Assembly (NCBI RefSeq): GCF_026151205.1
Contig: NC_087076.1
Location: forward strand, 18,779,919-18,843,918
DNA length: 64,000 nt
DNA from: Bolinopsis microptera
Lineage: Eukaryota > Ctenophora > Tentaculata > Lobata > Bolinopsidae
Direction: 5' to 3'
Shown here: piece after piece, positions 44,516 through 55,893 of the stretch
How positions within the stretch are numbered: position 1 is the stretch's first letter
Layout of the letters: each line of letters begins with the position of its first letter
Program-made: the position numbers and the translations under genes
The notes under the pieces: model-generated
Database searches by the model: none
What the model was told of the DNA's origin: nothing
Seen by the model: only the letters and a program-made list of their open reading frames with translations

Positions 44516-44764
44516 CAGTGGCGTAACGTTACCTGTTGGCTCCTCCCGCCGAAAATGCCCCCCCCCCCCCCCCCCCCCTCTGTTGGCACCCCTCCCTAAA
44601 ATTGAACAAATTGGGTGATTTTAGAGGATACGCCGGTAAAATCTCTGAAAAAGTGTGTTTCTTAAGCAAAACTCCCAGTTTTACTAGTACCTCAGTTAAG
44701 TTTTTCAAAATTGTCCTAAATCCAAACAACGATTTTGCGCCCCCTAAGATTCGTTACGCCACTG
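44516..44764. mobile_element. hAT-type MITE with 8-bp target duplication
   Basis: Terminal inverted repeats CAGTGGCGTAACG and CGTTACGCCACTG, flanked by GTATGGTA (44508-44515) and GTATGGTG (44765-44772), 7 of 8 identical. The 8-bp duplication and CA-rich termini are hAT traits. 249 bp, non-coding, with a run of 21 C at 44558-44578. Confidence 0.85.
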
Positions 44765-44772
44765 GTATGGTG

Positions 44773-46077
44773 GGTTAAAACATTGAACTGTGGGCATGAA
44801 GGTAACCATTTAATTATTACGAAAATTACATAAATATCAGATACCCACTTCTCTAATTATTTACAGGGTTACAAATTTTGAGAAGTACGAAAGAAAAAAA
44901 CAAAAAAGTAAGAGAGGCATACAGTTCTATAATTCTTTTAATAAAGTTTAAATAAAAAAGATTGTGGTTTATTTGGTTTTGCCAGAAATACACGTATACA
45001 CAGGCGACCCTGCTATCTTAGCAAAAATTCCGAAACACCTTATTGTTGTCACAGAGCTGGAGTGTAGAAATAGTCAAAGCTATTGTTATTTTTTATGATG
45101 AGACACCATTTTTATTACATCCAACAAAAATGAGGATTATATAAATTGTGAAAATTTGACAGTACATTCTATATTTCTTATGTTCACTGGGATTGAATTC
45201 CAACATTTTGCTCCCAAATACAAAAAGCTTTTATGTGTTCTAGATTTGGGTGTATATATATGATATAAAGGTTGCACCTGTCAGCATCACGTGAGCCTCC
45301 AGATACATGGGCAAATTTACTTACAAATGATCGAACTTGGAAGTACACACGCATTAATAATTTTATACATATTATATGTCGATAAATGGAGTTGTCTCCT
45401 CAAGTGCAAGGGAAGCTATTTCATATTCTGATACACATTTGGTGACGGCTCATGCACATAGCTTACTGGGCAGCGCTCAGCCTGTCATTCCGCCTAATCT
45501 CTAATGAACATAAATATAATAGCCTGAGGTCCCCAGGTGAGCACATGGCAATTTACATTGTATCTGTGATGGTAAAGTTTGTAGTTTCCAAAGTTGGAGA
45601 ACACACTCGCTGGGTCGGTAATTGGTAATGTTTTGGGGATGGAAGTTACATTTGTCCTTAATTCAGGAGTAGAACTAACAATCTAAAAGAACATGACGTC
45701 CTGAATAAGCATAAGCCCTTTACTGAAGAAGCAGTAATTTACGACTGTGAAAGGATTTAGCCGTGTCTGCATTTATGTATAACTTCAGTTGTTGGGCCCA
45801 AAGCTGCCCTGATGATGGAGTGGAATGTGGATGATGTGTTTTGAAATTGTGTGTATATATTTGATTGTTTAACGTTCAGAAATATTGGTAGCGATGGACC
45901 ATTTCCGTTACCAATTTTCCTAAAAATGTTTCTGCTTCTGAAATTTTGGCTCTAGTAATTTATAAACGTCACATGTAATTGTTAAATAACAATTGAATAA
46001 ATCCTGCGCGCGGCGCTTACAGCTGCACCTAAAGATTTCTTAACAATGTATGGCTGTGTGCGCAGCGGGCTGTGTAT
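44773..46077. other. Intergenic repeat-rich DNA
   Basis: No gene seen. The segment 45464-45530 (TTACTGGGC... CTGTCATTCCGCCTAATCTC) recurs inverted at about 47648-47720. Confidence 0.5.
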
Positions 46078-47031
46078 ATGGTTGACGGATGTTACTCGTC
46101 TAAATTTCTTCGAAGTAGCGCGCGCCACTTTCTTCTCGAAATGTTAGCAAGTGCTACGAAGTAGCGCGCGCCGGCCCAAATCATTAACAATGGTCAATGT
46201 ATATGGTTGAATTTCAAATTTGAATTTATTTATAAATATAATATAATATTTATTGATTGTTTTTTATCACGTCGTGACCCCCATTGTCGTTTCACTAAGT
46301 TTTACTTTATGCTTAAGCGTTTCTATGATACCAATAGCTTAGAGGGAGCCGAGCACTCGTGCGCGGCGGGTTATGCAACGTATGACAAATTGTGTTGTGG
46401 TAAATAAAAAATCTGTTTTCATAAATCGAATCCTTTTTTATGAAAACTGAAAACGCGGCTAAGATTTCTTTTCAATGCGGCCAAAATGCTTCGGCTGTTC
46501 CCAAATCCGTTGATCTATTTATATATGTGGAAACACCATCTACAATCTGTCTCACAGACAGCTGCAAAGTACTCGGTATAACTTACCTTGGGGACCCAGC
46601 AAACCTTACTATACTATACTGGCTGGCCGTGTTCAGTGTTACTAGAGCTAGGCCAGTTGGTTTAATTTAATGTTTAAACAGACGGCTTGAGCTTGACCAT
46701 TGTTAATGATCTGGCCCGGCTCGCGCTACTTCTTTCGAGAAGAAAGCAGCGCGCGCTACTTCGAAGTAATTTAGACGAGTAACATCCGTCAAGCTTGAGC
46801 TCGTGCGCGATCCGACATTAACAAATAAGTGGTTTGCACGCGTAGCGCATTCCAATGTCCAAGCAGCTAGCACGTGACACAATTCAGCTAACCAGAGTAC
46901 AGAAATATGATATCTGCAAAGTTAAAGTTGCAAACTTTTTATCAGTCCAAAATTTGACCATTGTTAATGGTCTGGCCCGGCGCGCGCTACTTCAGCTTCG
47001 AAGAAATTTAGACGAGTAACATCCGTCAACC
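46078..47031. repeat. Three copies of a CG-rich terminal-repeat motif
   Basis: TTGACGGATGTTACTCGTCT and its context (GAAGTAGCGCGCGC, then a GGCCC block and ATTAACAATGGTCAA) occur at 46078-46198 in plus orientation and at 46693-46794 and 46953-47031 inverted. The first and second could be the ends of one element of about 715 bp. Confidence 0.65.
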
Positions 47032-47063
47032 CAAAATCAGACTTTTCTGGAGATTTTGAGATA

Positions 47064-47430
47064 AGGGGTCGTTCACATATTACGTTATCAATATTTTGGC
47101 AATTTTTACCCCCTCCGTAATCAACCGTAATCAAGACCGAACCCCCTCCCCCCGTAATCAAGACCCAACCCCCTCCTATATTAATGAATGAAATAATCGT
47201 AAAGCACTTACTAAACGAAAATTGGTTTACAAAATTTTGATTTAAACATAATTAACGAAAATTGTCCAATTAGTATTTCGAAAATCGGCAAAAAATTTAA
47301 ATGTTGATTAGGTTATAAACGACCAAACCCCCCTCCCCCCCCCCCGTAATCAACCGTAAGCATTTGAAACCCTTCTATTCCGGCTTCCCCCTCGGCTGAT
47401 TACGTAATATGTGTGATGTGAACGACCCCT
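47064..47430. mobile_element. MITE with AGGGGTCGTTCACATATTACG ends
   Basis: Inverted termini begin AGGGGTCGTTCACAT on both sides, with GTAATCAACCGTAATCAAG-like C-rich internal repeats. A partial relative with an expanded C-run lies at 13624-13806. 367 bp, non-coding. Confidence 0.75.
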
Positions 47431-47543
47431 AACTCAAAATCTTTGCTACACGTTGTATACCTCTCGTGCACGCCGGCCGATCAAAAGGGGTTGCAGCGTG
47501 TGTCAACCATCAACAAAATCTTTGTTGACAATAATTTTCTCCT

Positions 47544-47564
47544 GGGGGGGGGGGGGGGGGGGGG
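47544..47564. repeat. Poly-G tract, 21 bases
   Basis: Uninterrupted G run shortly right of the 47-kb MITE. Confidence 0.9.
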
Positions 47565-47721
47565 AATTATTTATACGAGGCGAAAATTTTGCAAGAAACC
47601 GCGGAAACCTCGGCCCAGTGAGGTTTCATGGGCCGAGGACATTATATTTATGTTCATAATAATAGGCTAGAGCATAGAGATTAGGCGGAATGACAGTCTG
47701 AGCGCCGCCCAGTAAGGTATA

Positions 47722-47890
47722 ACACTTAACTTGAAGATCCTCCTGGCATATGGCATTCCCAAGGAGATTGTAGGCTTGATACAAAGAATGTATGCAGATA
47801 CTTTTGCTCGTGTGATTACCGAGGATGGTCTGAGTGAAGCATTCTTTATTCTAGCAGGAGTGATGCAGGGAGACACCTTGGTCCCCCCGT
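47722..47890 (+). pseudogene. Non-LTR retrotransposon reverse transcriptase fragment
   Basis: An open stretch of about 55 codons reads KILLAYGIPKEIVGLIQRMY, then TEAF-like SEAFFILAGVMQGDTL. The YGIP...I..MY and GVxQGDxL block is the conserved finger/palm motif of LINE reverse transcriptases. It is cut off after GDTLVPP and has neither the FADD catalytic box nor an endonuclease, so it is a dead fragment. Confidence 0.7.
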
Positions 47891-47909
47891 TTATGAACAA
47901 AAACTAATC

Positions 47910-48212
47910 GCTCCTACTAAATCGCTCGCCCAAAGGCCCTTTGATTGTGGAATTGTGTATTTTTGGACGCTGACTCCGAATCACCCCCTATGACGTACGG
48001 TAAAAATGTTTCCCTGGAGAGTTATGGGCAAAAAACCGTTTTGGTCACGTGACAGGCTAGTAAAACAGGAATTCGATTGTTTAGGGCTCGGGTTAGGGTT
48101 GTGCTAAGGGTTATGGTTAGGATTTGGTTTTTGTAAAAACCGTTTTGTACGGCTGCAAAACCATAAAAACCAAAGTCACGTGAAATTTTTGGGCGAGCGA
48201 ATTAGTAAGAGC
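47910..48212. mobile_element. MITE inserted beside the LINE fragment
   Basis: Terminal inverted repeats of about 25 bp (GCTCCTACTAAATCGCTCGC and its near-complement), with AAAACTAAT repeated directly on both flanks as a candidate 8-9 bp target duplication. 303 bp. The interior includes a degenerate GGTTAGGG patch and a pseudopalindromic AAACCGTTTT pair. Confidence 0.7.
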
Positions 48213-48392
48213 CAAAACTAATACCCACCACACTGCACTTTTTTTGAAATTTGTACTCCTTTCTGATATGGCACAATCAGGTAAAACCAACCACACACTC
48301 TGGTGAACATAAAACAAAATTAAAAACAAAAGCTGATTAGCGCAATAAAGGAATCTCCATTTAATTGTTAATGAATAATAACTGTTCATAAA

Positions 48393-48697
48393 GGGGCCAT
48401 CTACTTAGGACGTCCGGCAAATAGGGAGGGGGTGGTTTTGGAATTTCGGACAAATCCGGACAGGGAGGGGGTGTAGTGGTTTCAGAAAATCCGGAAATTT
48501 TGGCAGAATTAACGAAAAAGTCCCATTTATTTCAACTCTTTGAATTTTTATTAAGAATGAATTTGGGTTGGTTTTATTTGTACTGGAAATCCAGACGTCC
48601 GGGGGAGGGGTTGGTTTTGAAAATTTGGACACACCCGGACAGGGGGAGGTGGTCTGAAAATCTGCGATTGTGGCGGACGTCCTAAGTAGATGGCCCC
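48393..48697. mobile_element. MITE with GGGGCCATCTACTTAGGACG ends
   Basis: 305 bp with perfect 22-bp or longer terminal inverted repeats and internal CCGGACAGGG repeats. The flanks on either side are themselves a direct duplication (GCGCAATRAAGGAATCTCC at about 48339 and 48719). Confidence 0.8.
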
Positions 48698-48952
48698 AAA
48701 ACAAAAACAAACGCTGACTGCGCAATGAAGGAATCTCCATTTAATAAAGAATTACTGCTCATAGACGCTCCACATCCATCCGATGCTAAGCACTGGATTT
48801 AAAGCTGTATTTCACGAAAAGCAAAAAACTAATAATTCTAAAATAAGTAATGGAGACAGTAAAATATAAGAATGTCCCATGAAAATCCAATCAACTAAAA
48901 CGCTGAGACAAAAACTAATATTAACTATTGTTACAAAAGTATTGATAACTTA

Positions 48953-49504
48953 TCATGGAAACCCCTTCTTCCGACCAGCAATCCTCTCAGGCGCTTCACA
49001 GTGGCACTGGTTAATATTTGCCTGAAGCCACCAGCCCAGGTACTGCTTGCTGGCGAAAGAAGTTGTGCACCCACCCCGTGTTCCATTGTCCAGTTTGTAG
49101 TCCCCACTCATAAGTTTTGCGACAACCCTTTTAACAAGACGTTGCTGATGGGCGACTGGGGGTTTGTTCAGCCGTACAAACATCTCCCTCTGAAGAGCTC
49201 CGTCATCGTTTAAAGGGCCACAGTTTATGAATCTCCGTTTGTGGTAGACCTCCACTACCGATCCAAACGATTCACAGATAGCCTCAGAGTGCGGCAGCGT
49301 GAAAAGGACAAGAAGAAGGTGCTGCATACCTGGCTTAACTCGTAGACAGAGGTCTTGGTCTGTCAACAGGCACTTGACCACTGTTGCAGCTGAAGTTACA
49401 ATTACATTGTAGTTGGCATACTGCAGCTTTGCCAGTGTCAAGCCGAGCTGACCTTCAACATTCTTTATCTTGCCATCATCACAATGAGTTGACATGAAAC
49501 TCAA
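48953..49504 (-). pseudogene. Transposase-like C-terminal fragment (tentative)
   Basis: A 183-codon frame. The motif SEAICESFGSVVEVYHKRRF followed by EMFVRLNKPPV resembles, from memory, the last acidic block of a family of RNase-H-like transposase-derived proteins repeated in invertebrate genomes (SEAVxEsmGSV ... EmFIxWNgP). Upstream coding blocks on the same strand are in other frames. The identity is inference; the frame is long and coding-like by codon pattern. Confidence 0.4.
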
Positions 49505-49729
49505 AGGTGCCAGGTGCCGAATATTAAACGTTGTGCTGCAGACGAATCCTGATCCGAGTCCAGCTATTGCAACGAGACTCGCTGTTCTGCATTGATCATT
49601 TGGAGCGGGACGACCTTTATGTGCGGTTCAATGTTTATCTCCATAAGGAGCTGGATTGTCTGGCATCACAAGTACTGAACATACAGAGCATTTACCTTCC
49701 TGTGGTTTTGTCAGAGCCCTGAAGCTTGA

Positions 49730-51172
49730 CAGTCATAAACTAGATTCAAGATGGTTCAGCAACCCACTAGCACTCTCAGCGATATTTTGTGTAGAACTCC
49801 ACCACCTGCTGTTCTGCCACCAATACTGACGGCATTGTTCAAGGAGACACTGGAACAATTGCTGGTGAATGTTGACGGCGTCATCAATCTGTTGTTGGCG
49901 GAGTTGCTGGCTAGCTAAAGTTCCAAGGTTTGGGTTAGACCGAGATGACCGCACCTGAAGATAGAAAGGCATGCGGGTATGTGGCTCCAGATATTCTTTG
50001 AAGTATAATACTAGAATTGGGTCTCAGCAGATATACTAGCTCCAGAGATGTTAATAGAGCTGACTATCTGCTTTAAGCATCCTACTTTGTTAACGTAATC
50101 ATTTATACAGGTATCTGACTTCTGTAATTGAAATGAAAACGTTTTTAGGAGACCACATAAAGACTTCAGTAAGTACAGGTTTAATTTGAACAATGGGTTG
50201 GTGATTTTGTCCAAATAACCTTCACGCTTAGCCCGTGTGTCTTCCTTCATGGAACTGTCGTGCTTGATCTCGTACAGTGTTTGTACGTATGCCTCCATGT
50301 TCCATATAAAGTCTTTCATCAATCAGTCTTTACGTACTTAGGTGAGTAGAGTCGCCTCCCCATGACTGTGTATGTGTTCAGCAATATCTCATACTCCCTC
50401 TTCTCTCTAAAGAATGTTGTCACGTTCTGAATCAGAACTCTGGTGTCGCTAATACCTCGGAACTGAGGAGGCTCCAGAGCGTGCAGCAACACAAGCTCCA
50501 ATAGGTGGCTGCCATCCCACATCTGTAAACTTTCCCGCTCCATACCTCTGACCACAGCAATCTGTTGGTAGATGTGCCTCAGTACATTATTGTGGCGCAA
50601 CTGTCCATCATATTATGTTGCTCCTTTCAGATGTAATTGTAGCTCAGCCTCACTAAATCTAAACCTTATTAATAAACTGATTGGGTCTGTTGCTATCCCC
50701 ATACCGGACTGGTTGACATAGGCCGGGTGTCCGAGGTAGCACGTTGAAAAGAGTGGTACATTCATGTCATTATCAAGGGATGCCACTCTCAAGACTGTCA
50801 CAAGTCTTTCCCTGAATTTGAATTTATCTTTGTCAGCAAGGACGTAGATTGGTAAAGGATAAAGCCTGCACGATCCTTCGTCACGTCCTTGACAGACGCT
50901 ATGAATGCCTCCTGCAGGCACTCGTACGCCACTCTTGACACTAGTGCCGGGACCTTCTCGTGATGTTGCCGGTCTCCAATATAGATGTTTCTATTGTTTA
51001 ACGAGACGCAGTGATTCGGCCAGCGCCTGTATGGAATGTCCCCTTCAATAAATGTCAGAGCACCATCTACCAAAGTCTCTCCAATCTGGACTTCGAACCT
51101 GTCGAATGTGGTGTTAATCGACGTGTACCAGGCAGACGCTTTTCTATAATGATCCACATTCCACCCGTGCAT
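49730..51172 (-). pseudogene. Decayed unknown gene, central part
   Basis: Successive minus-strand blocks (51172-50798, 50921-50613, 50600-50319, 50322-50011, 49972-49733) overlap end to end but change frame, and one junction (GCA ACA TAA TAT at about 50613) is an in-frame stop. Together they look like one protein of about 400 aa, broken. Recognisable features: a basic, aromatic-rich block (YIGDRQHHEKVPAL) and a Gln-rich segment near 49800-49900. I do not recognise the family. Confidence 0.45.
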
Positions 51173-51183
51173 CGTTAAGATGT

Positions 51184-52106
51184 GTCCTCATGTGCCACAC
51201 CATCTTGTTCCATGAACTCTACTTTCTTCCCGGATGATTAAGGTGAAAGGTGGACTGCGGTACCTTCCACCCGTCATTGAGGCAGCAGCTGCACCTGACT
51301 TTCCCAGACTGAATCTCAGGGAAAAATAAGCAGGGAATGGCAGATTGCATATTTCAGTTAAAGTACTCGAACAGATTTCTGCAACAGTTGTGATGGGGAG
51401 TTGTAGCGTGGGTCCGGCTGCAGGAACTGGTTGTTGATGTGCTCCTGGTCTTGTAGCAGGATTTGTATGTCGTCAAGGGGGAGCAGCTGTTGCATGATGA
51501 GCAAGAGTGGTCGCTGAAGCATTCGATGCTGGATCACTGACAACCGCACTTCTAGGTCTTGTACCACTGAATGAAGTACCACTGGAAGACGAACTTATAG
51601 TTGCTGCACCACTGGTTGATAAAGCAATGTTAGCCGTAGCGCTTGTTACGGGTCTTGGAGCAATAGGTACCACAGCAGCTGTAGTGCCACTGTAGGTTGG
51701 AGTTGGAGGGTGGGTGGTGTTGAGGTGACAGGTAATTGAACAGTAGCGAACGCTGTGTCGATCTGAGGTTATCAGAAAATTAAATAAAGATTAAGTTAAA
51801 TTCCAAAAATGTACGCTATTAACTTCAAATAAATGAGGAAGAAATAACCGATTTTTTAAAATATCGGTAGTGCTCTCCTCATTCAAGAGAAAATTTATCA
51901 GGAGAAGCTTAAACCTGCACCATTAAATCAACAGCAAAACCATACTAGTCTTATCGGCAGTTCAACTAATAAAAATAGCTCACCAGGTACTTGTTGCCAC
52001 CGTTGTACTGGCAGCCGTTTTACTGACAGGGAATAGGGTATCATGAACTGTTTGTCTGGAAAAATACAATGTAGCGGAAGAGTTGAATGATGCTTCGCAT
52101 TTTCCT
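51184..52106 (-). pseudogene. Decayed unknown gene, Ser/Thr/Pro-rich part
   Basis: An exon-like block 52106-51987 (TTTTTCAG acceptor, CCTG/GTGAGC donor) is followed by a Ser/Thr/Ala/Pro-rich stretch from an acceptor near 51756 down to 51486. The frame continues past TGA codons at about 51485 and 51184. These stops and the frame changes suggest loss of function, unless introns were missed. Confidence 0.4.
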
Positions 52107-52186
52107 GAAAAATATATCTGTTGCTGTTTTTACAAAGGAACACCACATGACATGGACAGCTATCTCCAAATTAAGAACTAACAGCC

Positions 52187-52273
52187 TCAATGAATGTGCG
52201 TACAGTAAATTGAATTAGATATGAAGCTGAATAGGGGGGGGGGGGGATAACATTTTTTGTTGTTAACTTTTAG
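52187..52273. other. Short gap with an 11-G run
   Basis: Separates minus-strand exon-like blocks from the plus-strand block at 52274. The end CTTTTAG at 52273 looks like a plus-strand splice acceptor. Confidence 0.4.
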
Positions 52274-52617
52274 AGGGAGACGGGACAGAAACGGAGGATA
52301 ACACGGGAATAGGGAGAGGGAGATATGGGAAGGGAGTCGAGAAGGAAAGGCAGGATGAAGAAAAGAAAACAAGATGCAGGCTGTGTCAAGAATTTCCGTC
52401 CGGAGGACGAACCTCAGAAACAGCGAACAATAGTATTATAAAGATCTATGGTATAACGAAAGCAGCACCAAGGGAAGATACATTATCGCATAAGAAGAGC
52501 ATTTTAAAGAGATTTGCAAAAACCAAGAAAGCTACTCCAGACTCTTCAAAGGAAGATTCATCATCGCCTAACAAGGGTATTTTGAAGAGCTCTGCAAAAA
52601 TCAAGAGGGGCTCTTAA
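52274..52617 (+). CDS. Lys/Ser-rich repeat protein, C-terminal exon (unknown)
   Basis: A 114-codon open frame with no internal start, entered from a CTTTTAG acceptor and ending TAA at 52617. It runs from a Gly/Arg/Glu-rich part through KTRCRLCQEFPSGG (a CxxC pair, perhaps half a zinc finger) to two copies of a 26-residue unit: SILKRFAKTKKATPDSSKED... and GILKSSAKIKRGS. The repeat is nearly identical in DNA to 55080-55190. It lies between minus-strand exon-like blocks, so two genes on opposite strands are interleaved. Function unknown; basic, probably nuclear. Confidence 0.5.
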
Positions 52618-52858
52618 AATGTGTTATACCTTGATTAGAGTGGAAATGTATTTATATTCCTCTCTTTTATTGCACCCGACCATATTACCTGGTCCCGGAA
52701 GGTGTTGAAGTGGGCCACAGTAATCCTTGGCCTCTCGTCATGATCAGCGTATCAAGCCAACCTGAGGATTGATTATTGTAGTTTCACTCTGCCCTTGCAA
52801 TCCCAATAAAAGTTGCAAGCCGATACTGCCTAATAAGATAAAATTTCAAAAAACACAC

Positions 52859-53423
52859 CTTTGAATATCCGACAAGTCTGTGTCAAGGGTAAATCCAGCA
52901 GCAATGTTTGTGAGGGTCAGCATTGTCCCTCTGCATGGTGGTCCTGATCCTGCAGGGTGCTTCTTCGTAGCACTGTCCACTTTGCAACTCTTGCACCTCC
53001 ACTTGGAGTCTAAAAATTTAGAGGGATGGTGTGGAGGATCCCCAAAAAACCCGGCAGCACGCTTCGTCTCGTTCAGTAAAGCTGCTATAGCTTTTATGAT
53101 TCCTGGATAAATGTGTATGACTGCGACTTGGCTAGATGTGATTTTAAACATAGAACACAGATTGGAATTATCTAGCATAAATGTAAAATTGAAAGTATTT
53201 TGAAGCTTTGCACCACACCTTCCGCATCTGTGCTCCAGCGTGTGTCAGGGTTATCGAACCAGTATGACACCATGTTCTCGGAGAGCGTATTGATGACAGC
53301 CTGCATTTCCTGCAGGACGTCATCGACATCTTTCGAATGGCGCTGTGGAACGGTTGCAGTTAAATTACAAATTTCTGGGGCTTCATTATCTAAATACAGG
53401 GCATTATTATTGGCCAAATCATA
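52859..53423 (-). pseudogene. Decayed unknown gene, two well-formed exons
   Basis: Exons 53423-53219 and 53171-52859 have consensus borders (AAG acceptor; GGAAG/GTGTGG donor; TTTATGCTAG acceptor; CAAAG/GTGTGT donor) and join in phase 1. The product contains WFDNPDTRWSTDAE and, in the second exon, four Cys (CKSC, then GPPC) that could bind zinc. This shows the minus-strand gene really was spliced. No family recognised. Confidence 0.45.
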
Positions 53424-53484
53424 CTTCATTAAATGATTTCATGAAAACTTTTGAACATGTAGCATGCTGGACTAGCACGGCGTA

Positions 53485-54900
53485 CTAACCTCCCATGTTT
53501 TCCTCGTCCTTACTACCTCCTGTCACCGGCAATGGGATGTTGTTTAGCGCCGGGACCTGGGGTGTGACCTGTGGGGAAGAAATTTCTGCCTGTTCGGGTT
53601 TATCCTGGGTTATCGTTTTATCTCCTGTTGATGTGTTCTCCTCCTCTTCCTGTCTCAGGGTTGCCTTCAACGCTTTGATGTTGGCGTCCGGGGCTACGAA
53701 TCCTGAGATTCCTGGTACTTTGGGATGTCCCCACATCGGGACATACAAACCTATTGGAGACAGCCAGTTTTTGTTCTTGAGCCACTGGATAGCTTCCTCA
53801 TCAAGTTCCAGGTAGACATGCCAGCTTGTCTCCTTGTCCCCTTCTGGTCTCCATGCCTTCCTAGAAATTTGAACCTGGTTTTGTGTTAGTGACCCGAAGG
53901 TCCCTGCTACGAAGTGCTCGTGTAACTTGGGCAGTAGAGGTGCTGCCACTCCTGGAAGTGTTGTATAAATTTCTGTACCTGGTGGTTTTTCTCCTGGAAG
54001 ATAAGCTTCATAACCTTTAATTTTAATGATTCCACTTTTGACTTTTGTAGAATGAACCTGCTCATGCTGCTTGGTTGCAGAAAATTACCATTTCCCTGTG
54101 TTTCAGCTTGGTACCTCCATGAGCTAAGTGCTCGCCTGTCTGACCTGATTTTGCTGCCTGTGCTATGTGTTCTGCAACACCGAACTGTATTGTCCATTGG
54201 TCCTCACGCGTCATCTCCGCTTTATCACTCCTAACGACTCTGACTTCATACTTGTCAGCGTCTTTTCCTGTCATCCTGGCGTACGTGGCGTGTACTTGGT
54301 GTTGAAGGTCCTGGATATTGTATACTGGGGGGTTACTGGGTTTGGAGGCTGGCTCCTTTCCTCTCGGATCCTTACCCTGGGTTTGAGTTTGGAGCCTAGC
54401 TGGTTTGTAGTAAGGTACCTTTTGGTACCCACCACTAGCAGTTTTAACTACGTTTACCTGTCCCTTTGATACCTTAAAGGCTGTGTTAGCCCTCCTGTCT
54501 CTGCTTGTTCCTGTGGCCCTGTGCCTCTGTACTTCCCTGCCTGTTTCCCGAGGTTTACTGGGGCGGTGTTTGCCATCCTTTCCTGCTGTGATCCACGATG
54601 TAAGGACTCTCTACCATCGGGGTTTCTGCGGCTCACACGAGCAGTGGCAGTCCCATTCGCTACGTTTCGGCATGCCAGAGTCATGTTGTCATATTCAGGA
54701 TGACCAACAGGATATGGCTGCTGGCATGCCTTGACGAACTCCTTGAATAATCCTGCATCACTTGGTGAACATGATGAGGGTTGGTGTACGGATTCCCTAT
54801 GTGGGTTCCCACCGTTATCATGGTCTGATGCATGATCTGGACTGTGTTGTAGTAGTCCGCTACCGTCAACTTCTTCTTCTGCGGGTTATTTAGTTTTAGA
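53485..54900 (-). pseudogene. Decayed unknown gene, N-terminal part
   Basis: From 54900 the frame reads KKKLTVADYYNTVQIMHQTM, then shifts near 54750 (LFKEFVKACQQPYPVGHPEY), again near 54600 and near 54065, and ends with a block containing HEHFVAGTFGSLTQNQVQIS and HVYLELDEEAIQWLKN before a GGGAG/GTTAGT donor at 53485. The coding feel is strong in each segment, yet at least three frame changes are needed. Either decay, sequencing indels, or missed introns. Possible large transposon or endogenous-element protein; not identified. Confidence 0.45.
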
Positions 54901-55020
54901 GAGTCAAGCGGGAATATTTGGACAAAAAGGTATAAATTGAACTTTTCTCTTAATATGGAATTGAGTAATAACTATGTTTTACAAACAACGAGAAATTAAC
55001 TGTTCGTGTCTGTACCTGGA

Positions 55021-55893
55021 ACTGTAGGGAGAACTTGCTGAGCGATGAGTCTGACTCACAATCTCGCATGAATCTTGAACAGGGTATTTTAAAGAGCTCT
55101 GCAAAAACCAAGAAAGCTACTCCAGACTCTTCGAAGGAAGATTCATCATCGCCTAATGAGGGTATTTTGAAGATCTCTGCAAAAACCAAGAAATCAGCAA
55201 CAAGCAGTTCTACGAATCCCCTAAAAAGACCTTTGAAAAGAAAACCTCCGCCACGAGAGCCCCCCAAATCAATGCAGGTGATCAAGAACCCCAAAGGACG
55301 ACCAAAGTTAAGACGAGAAGAAATCTCGAAGCAAATAGAAGCTGGTAGGGTCCTCATCGACCAGTTTTCTGCACAGATACGAGAAAAGAACTCCTCATTG
55401 TCACTAAAAATGAAGGATATCGAAGAGGTAATGGTAAAAAACGGATTACCAAAATATCAGGCCCAATACCAAAACATATACAACGTTTTTTGCGTCAGAA
55501 ATGGTGCTTGTCATGAAGAAAGTCCTCGAATCTCACGAAGAGAGCCTATTATTACAAGCAACTATCGTGCGTAAAAGGAAAAGGGCAGAAAATACCCGAA
55601 AGACGTCCCATATTGTTTCGTTGAATGAAGAGTCTACCAGCTCAGCGACTGAAATTGTTGATCTCTGCCCTGCTAGTCCACCAAAAGTTGCAAAAGTTCA
55701 ACTTACCCTCCAGACCTTCACACCACCAGATACATTATTCAAGCGTCAGCTGTCACATGCGTTTCTGTCGTTGTTTGTTGCAACCGTGGACACGTTTATG
55801 GAGATGATAACTCGCTTTTTACCACAGCCCAGGCCCACCTTAATTTTAGTGTTTTGCCAGTATCAAAGAAGTCTGACCAGCGAATCCGCCTGA
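55021..55893 (+). CDS. Lys/Ser-rich, AT-hook-like nuclear protein (unknown, frame change)
   Basis: Entered from an AACTGTAG acceptor at 55027. First frame to 55574: one and a half copies of the 26-residue GILKSSAKTKKATPDSSKED repeat, a basic region with the AT-hook-like KNPKGRPKLRR, and a helical segment REEISKQIEAGRVLIDQFSA. Near 55500 the coding pattern moves to the next frame and continues to 55893 with KRKRAE and a SUMO-interaction-like motif TEIVDLCPASPP. The two parts overlap by 73 bp, so a frameshift, indel or intron is needed. Unknown family; likely chromatin-associated by composition. Confidence 0.5.

Noticed and set aside
48084-48125. Telomere-like GGTTAGGG repeats
   Set aside because: Only two or three degenerate units within a MITE; not an interstitial telomere array.
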